Origin: an uncultured Collinsella sp.
GTDB taxonomy: Bacteria > Actinomycetota > Coriobacteriia > Coriobacteriales > Coriobacteriaceae
DNA length: 28,723 bases
Direction: 5' to 3'
NCBI GenBank assembly: GCA_902475785.1
Contig: CABSAN010000027.1
Span: 1-28,723, forward strand
This document shows positions 15,892 through 22,860 of the stretch, piece after piece. The notes under the pieces are model-generated. The model ran no database searches, was not told where the DNA came from, and saw only the letters and a list, made by a program, of their open reading frames with translations. How positions within the stretch are numbered: position 1 is the stretch's first letter; the number at the start of each line of letters is the position of its first letter. The position numbers were made by a program, and so were the translations under genes.

Positions 15892-16110
15892 GTGTTTTCG
15901 TACATCAAGCGCCATTGGCCCATCTATCTGATTTTGACCCTGATTGCTATCGCATTGGGTTTTGGGGCCGCGTATGTCGTTGGCGTTAAGGGCTCGACGC
16001 CCGAGACAACAATGAACGAAGAGGTGGAGCAAGAGCAAAGTTTGGGTGCCGACGGTATTTCCGAGTCCGATCAGGCAGCCATCGATGGCGGTTCGTCATC
16101 TGCTGAATAG
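15892..16110 (+). CDS. Small single-span membrane protein
   Basis: A 72-residue protein starting at GTG 15892, with AAGGAG at 15881-15886 spaced 5 nt away. A short basic N-terminus (Y-I-K-R-H-W) precedes one transmembrane segment (about 10-32, YLILTLIAIALGFGAAYVVG), then an acidic Ser/Glu-rich tail. The basic-before-hydrophobic pattern predicts the tail outside the cell. It lies 22 nt after the degenerate M28-like gene and shares its terminator, so the two are probably co-expressed and may associate. No family is recognised. Confidence 0.8.
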   Translation: MFSYIKRHWPIYLILTLIAIALGFGAAYVVGVKGSTPETTMNEEVEQEQSLGADGISESDQAAIDGGSSSAE

Positions 16111-16133
16111 CCGATTCATCGTTTATGCCCAAG

Positions 16134-16168
16134 GCGGGCGAGCCGGGAGACTGGCTCGCCCGCTTTTT
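16134..16168 (+). terminator. Rho-independent terminator after the small membrane protein
   Basis: An 11-bp perfect GC-rich stem, 16134-16144 (gcgggcgagcc) with 16153-16163, with an 8-nt loop and five Ts. The minus strand lacks a T-run here, so the convergent adhesin gene has no obvious terminator of its own at this site. Confidence 0.92.
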
Positions 16169-16175
16169 CATCGCG

Positions 16176-19100
16176 CTAGCGCTTCTTTGTGGCTGACCTA
16201 AGGTGAGCGAACCATATGGCTGCAGCGCCCGAGGTCAGGAGTGCGGTGATACATGCGGCGACGGGAACAGATCCCGTTGCCGGCAGGTTCTGAGGCAGGG
16301 CGCATCGTTGGATGACGCGGTCCTCATCATGCGCCTCGAGTTTATCGCCACCGCCGTTGCGGCAAAGATCGACGCGCGCGCTGTTGGCAAGTGCGGTTTG
16401 GGGCGTATAGGACGACGTTGCCTGCATATGCACGACTGCGCCTCGGGCATCCGAGCTACGGGCCGCCTTTACATCGTCAAGGTCGTCGTGCTCGTCTTTA
16501 AGGTCATCCCGGGTCCAAGAGCCCGCCTCGCTTCTGGTTGTAAAGTCGGCGGCTACCGCACCGTATTCGAAACGGATGCCTGTGATGACGGCGTCGTCTG
16601 CAAGATCAATCTCTTTCGTATCGAGCGTGACGGACTTGTCCGTCGGGATATCTGCTTTCCATAGGTGCCACCCGTCGTAATCGACGAGACGCACATCGTC
16701 GCCCAGCAGCTTTGTAATCTCTTCAGTTTCGAGCCAAGGATTGCGATGCCCGTCGTCAAGCGTTGCATTGACCTGCTTGCCCGTGTCGCTTGTTCCTGCC
16801 GGAGACGTTCGATACCACACGTTGCACAGCCCGTTTAGATCACCGACCGCAATAGGGGTTTCAACGGCAACAAGTTTCGCTGCGCCATCTTTGGCGCACT
16901 CAAGGTCGTCGGTGATGGTCAACTCGTCGACCCAGGTGCTCGAATCATTTTTGGCGTCGATGGTATAGGAGAAGGCGCCTTGCGTATTGGCCCGTGCTTT
17001 GGCTCGGTTTTTTCCGTCGCCATTGGCAACGAGTTTGCTTACGACTGGCTGTGCAATCTCTTGGCGCTTATCGACGATTCCCCTGATCTTGATGGGGGTA
17101 TCCTTCATGGCTACGGTTTGAACTTCTCCCGTGGCTTTTACTTCAAACGTTATCTCTTCGGCGGGGTCGTAGGTACGCGGGGACATCGTTTCGCGTAGGG
17201 TGTAAGTACCGGGTGAAAGGTGCTCAATGTGGTGCGGTTTGCCGGATGAAGTCCAAGAATCGATTTCGTTGCCATTGGAGCCGCAGAGGACAAGCTCGGC
17301 GCCTGTCACTTCCTGACCTCCGCACGCGTCGACTTTGGAGACATCGATCTTGGTGTAGTCGTTGGAAACGTCAAGGCGCACTTCGATCACAGGCGTTTGC
17401 TGGTCGGTGTACGATAACTTCACAGTATGTGGGGTCGGGTTGAGCAGATAACCTTCGGGCGCTTGTGTCTCGACGACCTCGTAGGTGGCGGTACCGCATC
17501 CCAGCGAAAGATGGTCGACTCGCGCTTGCCCCCGTTCGTCGGTTGTAACGGTGGCGACGGTTTCGCCATCCAGGGCAACGATGCTGCCATCGGCTCGCAC
17601 GATGTCGCCGTCAGCGCGGACGTCAAACGTGGCTCCAGCGAGGGCGCGCCCATCTACAGCATCCGTCTTAATGATTTCGATGCTTCCGGTTGCGGCGTCG
17701 TCATAGAACGAGGCGACGGCGACCGGTGTCAGATTTCTGTCGGCGGGAATCGTTATCTCCAGGTCTTCTCCGCGCAGATACGGTTCCTTGGCCGACGCCT
17801 CGTGCACGTAGTATGTTCCGGGATTAAGTGATTCAGGCAGCGTGACGGCGCCGGTTGTATCGGTTGTGAAGGTATTCATTACATTGTGGGCCGGATACCA
17901 ACATGTTTGCGAGACGGGCTCGTGGTGGCTATCGAGCAGCTGGAACGTAAAGCCGGCAAGTGGTACGGTGCCGCCGGTCTGAGCATCGCGCTTTACGATT
18001 TGAAGATGTGTCGATAAGGCATGGTTGTCAACGATGTACTGAAGCTCGGCGCCGTCTGCGGTCTGCTCTGCTGTGATGGTCCATTCCCCTGCTTGCTTAA
18101 ATCCTTCAGGGACCGTTTCTGCAACCTCGCGAACGGTGTAGCCCGCGCGGTCGTAGGGAATGGCACCGTGAGCGCCGGCGGGTCGCTTGCCTACGCCAAA
18201 CCATGCTTCGGGCTGGTCTTTGGTGGAGGCAAAGCCATAAACGTTTGTGGTCAACGTGCCGACGACTTGTTGGGAGCTATTGCTGACAACTTCAAAGACG
18301 ACGCCTTCCGCCGGCTGCTCAAGGCCGGACTCATCGCTATCGCCATGGTCCTTAAACTTCGAGATTTCAAGGTCAAAGGCGATGGGGATGTTGGGAATAC
18401 GGCTTTCGAGCTCAACGATGCCCGTATCTCCGAGTTGCTCGGCACCGACGGTGTAGCTCCAGCAGTCGTTTGAAATCAGGTAGCCCTCGGGTGCTTTCGA
18501 TTCGTAGATGGTAAAGGTGCCCAGAGGAACGTCATTGAGGATCGCCCATCCGTTTTCATCGGTCGTAAGGGTGCGAGTCCAGCCGGGAGTTGATTGCGAG
18601 ACGCAGGTGAATTCAGCGCCCGCAAGCGACGTCCCAACTTGGGCGCCAGCATCCGTGGCGGCATCGGTTTTTGCAATACGCAAGGTGATGGTGCCGGGCT
18701 GCTCGTTAATAGTGACATGTTCGCCGCTGTTTTGTGTGGTGAAGGCTATTCGGTCGCTTCGAGGGATATAGCCTGCCGGGGCTTTGGTTTCGACCAGGTA
18801 ATATGCCGTATTGGGCAAAAGTGTTGCTTGTGCACGCCCGTTTTCGTCCATCTGGATAGTGCCGACACGTGCATCGCCCGCACTTTCAAAGATATCGAAG
18901 GTTGCGCCACCGAGTCTGTAGGTGTCGTTGCCGGCGGTGATGCCAGCCTGGGACGATTGTTTTTGGAAAGATACGGAGACGGCGGGCGGAACATAGAGCA
19001 TGTCCTGGTGTCGACCCTCGCCCGAGACCGGGCCGTGATAACGCCTGGCTCGATGTGGGGCTGCCTTAATGGATCCGGACTTAGCGCTGTCGTAGAGCCA

Positions 19101-19607
19101 ACGTGCAGCCGCTACGGCCTCGGCGTTTTCGTAAAACCTACCGCTCCTGGCAACTCCCTTGCTATTTGTATACGAATAGGTGCCGTCGGGGCGCGTGGTT
19201 CCGTTGAGCATCCACACGGCAATCTGGGTGGCGGCACGAGCGAGATCGGGCGACAGATTGTGGCCGCCAAAGGATGTATTGGAGGGGTATCCGTGACAGA
19301 CGATGGCGGCAAATTCGTCATCGAGCCATGTCCAGCCCTGGTTATATGTGCGCCATGGCCCTCCCGGCTTGCTGGGGCCGGGGCAGTCTTGATTCATACA
19401 GTACGAAATCGAAGTGTCCTGTGCCTCGTATTTACCGACACCGAAGGGGCCGCAGCCGTCGCTTATGGTGCGGAAATTAAGGGCATCACTCCCGTCGACG
19501 GCGAATGCGGCCCCTGGGGCCAGACAGCCGATCAGAAAAAAGAGGAGCAGGAGCAGCGGACCTGTTGCGATTGCGCTGTGGACAGAGTGCGTGGGTGCGT
19601 TGGACAT
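16176..19607 (-). CDS. LPXTG cell-wall adhesin with thioester domain and six Cna-B/SpaA-like repeats
   Basis: An 1143-residue surface protein. A signal peptide (about 1-36, hydrophobic core then A-F-A) leads into a thioester domain: Y-C-M motif with C70 and A-T-Q-I-A-V-W with Q128, the residues that form the internal thioester in Gram-positive adhesins. Six Cna-B-like units follow at about 211-305, 306-405, 411-530, 533-636, 641-748 and 751-838. Each has an early Lys (216, 313, 417, 539, 648, 758) and a late Glu in a V-E-T-x-A-P-x-G-Y-type motif (273, 369, 494, 603, 713, 806), as needed for isopeptide bonds. A further region of about 250 residues precedes LPATG (1108-1112), a hydrophobic span and a basic tail, the sortase signal. 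AAGGAG precedes ATG 19607. The 297 bp upstream, to the tRNA, hold no clear minus-strand promoter. No sortase gene is in the window. Confidence 0.93.
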   Translation of the reverse strand: MSNAPTHSVHSAIATGPLLLLLFFLIGCLAPGAAFAVDGSDALNFRTISDGCGPFGVGKYEAQDTSISYCMNQDCPGPSKPGGPWRTYNQGWTWLDDEFAAIVCHGYPSNTSFGGHNLSPDLARAATQIAVWMLNGTTRPDGTYSYTNSKGVARSGRFYENAEAVAAARWLYDSAKSGSIKAAPHRARRYHGPVSGEGRHQDMLYVPPAVSVSFQKQSSQAGITAGNDTYRLGGATFDIFESAGDARVGTIQMDENGRAQATLLPNTAYYLVETKAPAGYIPRSDRIAFTTQNSGEHVTINEQPGTITLRIAKTDAATDAGAQVGTSLAGAEFTCVSQSTPGWTRTLTTDENGWAILNDVPLGTFTIYESKAPEGYLISNDCWSYTVGAEQLGDTGIVELESRIPNIPIAFDLEISKFKDHGDSDESGLEQPAEGVVFEVVSNSSQQVVGTLTTNVYGFASTKDQPEAWFGVGKRPAGAHGAIPYDRAGYTVREVAETVPEGFKQAGEWTITAEQTADGAELQYIVDNHALSTHLQIVKRDAQTGGTVPLAGFTFQLLDSHHEPVSQTCWYPAHNVMNTFTTDTTGAVTLPESLNPGTYYVHEASAKEPYLRGEDLEITIPADRNLTPVAVASFYDDAATGSIEIIKTDAVDGRALAGATFDVRADGDIVRADGSIVALDGETVATVTTDERGQARVDHLSLGCGTATYEVVETQAPEGYLLNPTPHTVKLSYTDQQTPVIEVRLDVSNDYTKIDVSKVDACGGQEVTGAELVLCGSNGNEIDSWTSSGKPHHIEHLSPGTYTLRETMSPRTYDPAEEITFEVKATGEVQTVAMKDTPIKIRGIVDKRQEIAQPVVSKLVANGDGKNRAKARANTQGAFSYTIDAKNDSSTWVDELTITDDLECAKDGAAKLVAVETPIAVGDLNGLCNVWYRTSPAGTSDTGKQVNATLDDGHRNPWLETEEITKLLGDDVRLVDYDGWHLWKADIPTDKSVTLDTKEIDLADDAVITGIRFEYGAVAADFTTRSEAGSWTRDDLKDEHDDLDDVKAARSSDARGAVVHMQATSSYTPQTALANSARVDLCRNGGGDKLEAHDEDRVIQRCALPQNLPATGSVPVAACITALLTSGAAAIWFAHLRSATKKR

Positions 19608-19861
19608 GGCTGCTCCTTATCCCTCGTGCGCCGCACGGGGAGGCCGCGGCGCTTGGGATGAGGCTACCGCCATGGTTCATGCGGGTAAGTACCAGAAGCT
19701 GACCAAAAGCTTGCCCGATTTCTGACAAATCGAGCTCAAATACAACAATCAAATAAAAGCGCAGGTAGAAGACGGTAAGAATAGAAAGACAAAGGTCCTC
19801 ATCTCCACAATTGGCGCGGTTTTCAAACGATTCTCCACAGCTAAAACAAGCATCGACACCC

Positions 19862-19891
19862 TTGTATCGAACAAGACAACCGCGTTATACT
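19862..19891 (+). promoter_or_regulatory. Promoter of the tRNA-Gly gene
   Basis: A -35-like TTGTAT (19862-19867) and a -10 TATACT (19886-19891) are separated by 18 bp, and the tRNA begins 14 bp downstream of the -10. Confidence 0.65.
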
Positions 19892-19904
19892 AGCCAACAC
19901 ACAA

Positions 19905-19979
19905 GCGGGCATCGCCAAGTGGTAAGGCATCAGCTTCCCAAGCTGACACTCGCGGGTTCGAATCCCGTTGCCCGCTCCA
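19905..19979 (+). tRNA. tRNA-Gly, anticodon CCC
   Basis: A full 75-nt cloverleaf. The acceptor stem GCGGGCA pairs with TGCCCGC, the D-arm is GCC...GGC and the anticodon stem TCAGC pairs with GCTGA. The loop is TTCCCAA with CCC at 19937-19939. The T-arm is GCGGG-TTCGAAT-CCCGT, the discriminator base is T and the CCA is encoded at 19977-19979. It decodes GGG. Its last 17 bases are repeated exactly twice downstream. Confidence 0.97.
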
Positions 19980-19991
19980 GTAAAAAGCACA

Positions 19992-20023
19992 AGCACGGCA
20001 GCGTTACGTTGCCGTGCTTTTTA
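19992..20023 (+). terminator. Terminator of the tRNA-Gly gene
   Basis: Bases 19992-20003 pair with 20007-20018 over 12 bp with one G-T wobble and a 3-nt loop, followed by a run of five Ts. Transcription of the repeat array beyond it would therefore need read-through or another promoter. Confidence 0.9.
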
Positions 20024-20034
20024 CTACCAAGTGC

Positions 20035-20050
20035 CGGGATTCGAACCCGC
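20035..20050 (-). repeat. Inverted copy of the tRNA-Gly T-arm
   Basis: CGGGATTCGAACCCGC is the exact reverse complement of GCGGGTTCGAATCCCG in the T-arm of the upstream tRNA. No cloverleaf can be completed around it, so it is a fragment and not a second tRNA gene. Confidence 0.7.
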
Positions 20051-20119
20051 CAGGGTGCGAGCGTAAAGCAAACGCGAAGCGTTTGTAGCGAGCAGGCGAA
20101 GGCGCCGGCAGGCGCCTGA
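20051..20119. repeat. Two tandem GC-rich hairpins before the repeat array
   Basis: AAACGC-GAA-GCGTTT (20070-20084) and AGGCGCC-GGCA-GGCGCCT (20100-20117) are perfect small hairpins with 3- to 4-nt loops. They lie between the inverted T-arm copy and the first 132-bp repeat. No coding signal is seen. Confidence 0.6.
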
Positions 20120-20251
20120 AGCCGGTGCGTATTTGCAAAGCAAATACGCGGATGTCCCGTTGCCCGCTCCATCGAGCATGGGAGGTCTCGGGAACATCGG
20201 ATTCAACCCGCTATGCCCGTGCATGTGCGCGGACCGGGACATGCCGCCCAC
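20120..20251 (+). repeat. tRNA-tail repeat unit 1 (132 bp)
   Basis: It begins AGCCGGTG, then has a perfect 10-bp hairpin GCGTATTTGC-AAA-GCAAATACGC (20127-20149). The exact 17-nt tRNA-Gly 3' end including CCA follows at 20155-20171, then CGAGC and about 75 bp of GC-rich sequence containing GGATTCAAC. Spacing to unit 2 is 132 bp. Confidence 0.8.
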
Positions 20252-20382
20252 AGCCGGTGTGCGTCCGCCACGCGGGCGCACAGACGTCCCGTTGCCCGCT
20301 CCACCGAGCGCGGAAGACCTCGGGACGGCCAATTCAACAAAGTCTTCCTCCGCGGCTTCGTGAGGCCGAGGGGCTCGCCCGC
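20252..20382 (+). repeat. tRNA-tail repeat unit 2 (131 bp)
   Basis: It begins AGCCGGTG. Its hairpin, GTGCGTCCGC-CAC-GCGGGCGCAC (20259-20281), has a different sequence from unit 1 but the same stem length with one T-G wobble. The exact 17-nt tRNA tail is at 20287-20303. The 27-mer around the tail differs from unit 1 at only two positions. Confidence 0.8.
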
Positions 20383-20438
20383 AGCCGGTGCGAATTTGCT
20401 TCGCAAATACGCGGACGCCCTCATGGCCGCTCTATGCT
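20383..20438 (+). repeat. tRNA-tail repeat unit 3, truncated and diverged
   Basis: AGCCGGTG and the hairpin GCGAATTTGC-TTC-GCAAATACGC (20390-20412, one internal mismatch) are followed by CGGACG and a decayed tail, CCCTCATGGCCGCTCTA, in place of the tRNA end. The similarity stops about 100 bp before the purB start. Confidence 0.7.
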
Positions 20439-20537
20439 ACAAAATGTTAGGTTAATGCCTACTGCCCATACTCGCACCCGCGCACGGTACAATGGTTGGG
20501 TTACGACCAACGTGCCAATAACCAAAAAGGAGCCGCT

Positions 20538-21884
20538 ATGATCGATCGCTATACCCGCCCGGAGATGGGACACATCTTCTCCCTCGAGAACAAGTACGCC
20601 ATTTGGCAGGAGATTGAGGTCCTGGCCTGCGAGGCTCAGGCGGAGCTCGGCAAGATCGGTATTTCCAAAGAAGAGGCCCAGTGGATTCGCGACCACGCCA
20701 ACTTTGAGAAGGCGAAGGTTGACGAGATCGAGGAGGTCACGCGCCACGATGTCATCGCCTTTCTGACCAACATGAAGGAATATATCGACGCCGATGTTCC
20801 CGAGGGCGAGCCCAAGCCTAGCCGCTGGGTTCACTACGGTATGACCAGCTCCGACCTGGGTGATACGGCTCTGTGCTATCAGCTTACTCAGGCGTGTGAC
20901 CTGATTATCGAGGACGTCAAGAAGCTCGGCGTGATCTGCAAGCGCCGTGCCTTCGAGGAGCGCAATACGCTCTGCGCCGGCCGCACCCATGGCATCCATG
21001 CTGAGCCGATGACCTTCGGTATGAAGTTTGGCTCTTGGGCATGGGAGCTCAAGCGCGATCTCGATCGTCTTGAGGACGCTCGCAAGAACGTTGCCTTCGG
21101 TGCCATCTCCGGTGCCGTCGGCACCTACAGCTCCATCGAGCCGTTCGTCGAGGAGTACGTCTGCGAGCACTTGGGCCTGGTCCACGATCCGCTGTCCACG
21201 CAGGTCATCAGCCGCGATCACCACGCCTACCTTGCCGGCGTGCTTGCCACTACAGCGGCCACCTGCGAGCGCATCGCGACCGAGGTCCGCAACCTGCAGA
21301 AGACCGATACGCTCGAGGCCGAGGAGCCCTTCCGCAAGGGCCAAAAGGGCAGTTCCGCCATGCCGCACAAACGCAACCCCATCACCATGGAGAAGGTCTG
21401 CGGCCTGTCGCGCGTCGTGAAGTCCAACGCGCAGGTTGCCTTTGACAACGTTGCCCTGTGGCACGAGCGCGACATTTCGCACTCTTCCGCCGAGCGTGTC
21501 GCCCAGGCCGATAGCTTCATCGCGCTTGACCACATGTTCCAATGCCTCATCCGCGTTATCGACGGCCTGCAGCTGTATCCGGCTCGCATGATGGCCAACC
21601 TTAACAAGACCCGCGGCCTCATCTTCTCCTCCAAGGTCCTGCTGGCCCTCGTCGATACGGGCATCACCCGCGAGGACGCCTACGTTATCGTGCAGGAAAA
21701 TGCCATGGCCACCTGGCACGAGGTGCAGGATTGTGTCTCTGGCCCCACCTTTAAGGAGCGTCTCGAGGCCGATCCGCGCTGCACCGTCAGCCAGGAGAAG
21801 CTCGACGAGATCTTTGATCCGTGGGACTTCCTCACCCGCATCGATACGGTCTTCGACCGCCTGGAGCAGCTAAGCTTCGAGTAG
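20538..21884 (+). CDS. purB: Adenylosuccinate lyase
   Basis: A 448-residue enzyme of the fumarase/aspartase superfamily that cleaves SAICAR and adenylosuccinate in purine synthesis. The superfamily signature G-S-S-A-M-P-H-K-R-N-P is near residues 271-281. T-S-S-D-L-G-D-T is near 98-105 and R-T-H-G-I-H-A-E-P near 149-157, with the catalytic His expected in this part. AAAAGGAG at 20525-20532 fixes ATG 20538; the open frame back to 20496 is not used. A TACAAT at 20488-20493 could be the -10 element. A terminator follows, so it is a single-gene unit. Confidence 0.97.
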   Translation: MIDRYTRPEMGHIFSLENKYAIWQEIEVLACEAQAELGKIGISKEEAQWIRDHANFEKAKVDEIEEVTRHDVIAFLTNMKEYIDADVPEGEPKPSRWVHYGMTSSDLGDTALCYQLTQACDLIIEDVKKLGVICKRRAFEERNTLCAGRTHGIHAEPMTFGMKFGSWAWELKRDLDRLEDARKNVAFGAISGAVGTYSSIEPFVEEYVCEHLGLVHDPLSTQVISRDHHAYLAGVLATTAATCERIATEVRNLQKTDTLEAEEPFRKGQKGSSAMPHKRNPITMEKVCGLSRVVKSNAQVAFDNVALWHERDISHSSAERVAQADSFIALDHMFQCLIRVIDGLQLYPARMMANLNKTRGLIFSSKVLLALVDTGITREDAYVIVQENAMATWHEVQDCVSGPTFKERLEADPRCTVSQEKLDEIFDPWDFLTRIDTVFDRLEQLSFE

Positions 21885-21927
21885 GGTTAACCTAATTCGA
21901 CCGCTTGCGGACGCATTTCAACCTTTG

Positions 21928-21960
21928 GCGCCTTGCCCGTCTTGGGCGAGGCGCTTTTTT
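21928..21960 (+). terminator. Rho-independent terminator after purB
   Basis: An 11-bp stem, 21928-21938 (gcgccttgccc) with 21944-21954 (gggcgaggcgc), with one wobble and a 5-nt loop, followed by at least six Ts. Confidence 0.92.
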
Positions 21961-22023
21961 ACTGTCGTATAAGCCCCCGGTAATAAAATGAACTCTCACT
22001 GCTGTTTCGATGAAAGGAGGCAC

Positions 22024-22860
22024 GTGCCCAGACGCATCAAGCGGGCCGCCATCGTCTCGCTCGTGTTCATACTCCTTGTTGCCGTCTGTGCGGGCGCCCT
22101 GACGTATACCGTTCGAAGCAGTTCTTCCTCCTCGAATGAAGCCGACAAAGATCTCCCGGTACTCAAAATCGGCGTTACGGATAACGACCCCTATGTGTAT
22201 GTCGATACCACGGGCGATTACGCCGGTATCGATATCGACATCGCCCGCGAGGCCTGCAAAAGCGTGGGGATCAAGCCACAGTTTGTCGATATTGACTGGA
22301 ACGATCGCGACCGGCTGCTCAAAAACGGTGATATCGATTGCCTGTGGTGTGATTATTCTCCCTGTTATCGCGAGGATAAGTATTACTGGACCGAGCCGTA
22401 TCTAACCGTGACGGTCTCGGTTGCCGCCAAGAAAACGAGTGGCATCAATTCCTTGGCGCATCTCGATGGAAGTAAGGCCATTGCGGTGATTGCGGGCTCG
22501 GTGAGTGAACGCCGATTGCTCGCAGGGGATCTGGAAATCTCGCCGGACGTGCAAATCAAATCGTATGGTTCTGCCGAACTCTGCAAAGCCGCCCTCGCCA
22601 AAGGGTATGTCGACTGTTGGATGGCGGACGTTCAATCGCTTGATCGACTCGTCGCCCAGTATCCCGGCGTTTATCGTGTGTTTGCCGACAACGTTATGAC
22701 GGTTGACCTGGGCGTTGCATTTGATGTTGCCTATGAGGGAGAGTGCGTCAAAAACCTCAATACCGCGCTGTTCGACATGGATCGAGACGGCACGATTGAC
22801 CGTATTGTGGACAATTACAAGGCGGGAGCGACGACGGGCTGGCAAGGAGCGGAATCATGA
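22024..22860 (+). CDS. Membrane-anchored family-3 solute-binding protein (amino-acid type)
   Basis: A 278-residue protein starting at GTG 22024 behind AAAGGAGG (22013-22020); an upstream ATG at 21988 has no such site. A basic start and one hydrophobic segment (about 9-28) are followed by a Ser-rich linker. A type-II periplasmic-binding fold comes next: L-K-I-G-V-T-D-N-D-P-Y-V-Y, G-I-D-I-D-I-A-R-E-A, D-Y-S-P-C-Y-R-E-D-K-Y-Y-W-T-E-P-Y. The Cys in the hydrophobic segment lacks a good lipobox, so the protein is probably anchored by the segment itself. No ABC permease or ATPase gene is adjacent. The stop overlaps the start of the GGDEF gene (ATGA), suggesting a sensory role, passing ligand state to the cyclase, over transport. 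The ligand is unknown. Confidence 0.85.
   Translation: MPRRIKRAAIVSLVFILLVAVCAGALTYTVRSSSSSSNEADKDLPVLKIGVTDNDPYVYVDTTGDYAGIDIDIAREACKSVGIKPQFVDIDWNDRDRLLKNGDIDCLWCDYSPCYREDKYYWTEPYLTVTVSVAAKKTSGINSLAHLDGSKAIAVIAGSVSERRLLAGDLEISPDVQIKSYGSAELCKAALAKGYVDCWMADVQSLDRLVAQYPGVYRVFADNVMTVDLGVAFDVAYEGECVKNLNTALFDMDRDGTIDRIVDNYKAGATTGWQGAES

Noticed and set aside
19801..19839. Two TCTCCACA direct repeats resembling DnaA boxes
   Set aside because: Only two imperfect copies, far from the origin candidate and without clustering; probably chance.
20024..20110. Possible second tRNA on the minus strand
   Set aside because: Only the T-arm matches. No acceptor, anticodon arm or CCA can be placed around it.
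19930..20332. Open frames over the tRNA and repeat array, one containing E-R-A-T-G-F-E-P-A
   Set aside because: That peptide is the well-known spurious translation of a tRNA T-arm on the reverse strand. The frames cover the tRNA, hairpins and repeats and have no start signals.
20120..20438. CRISPR array
   Set aside because: The units are about 131 bp without short uniform spacers, the similarity covers the whole unit, and no cas genes are present.
20421..21719. 432-codon minus-strand open frame
   Set aside because: It is antisense to purB, which has an unambiguous family signature and ribosome binding site.
22024..22110. Lipoprotein signal in the solute-binding protein
   Set aside because: The Cys in the hydrophobic segment is preceded by V-A-V, which does not fit a lipobox; a membrane anchor is more likely.
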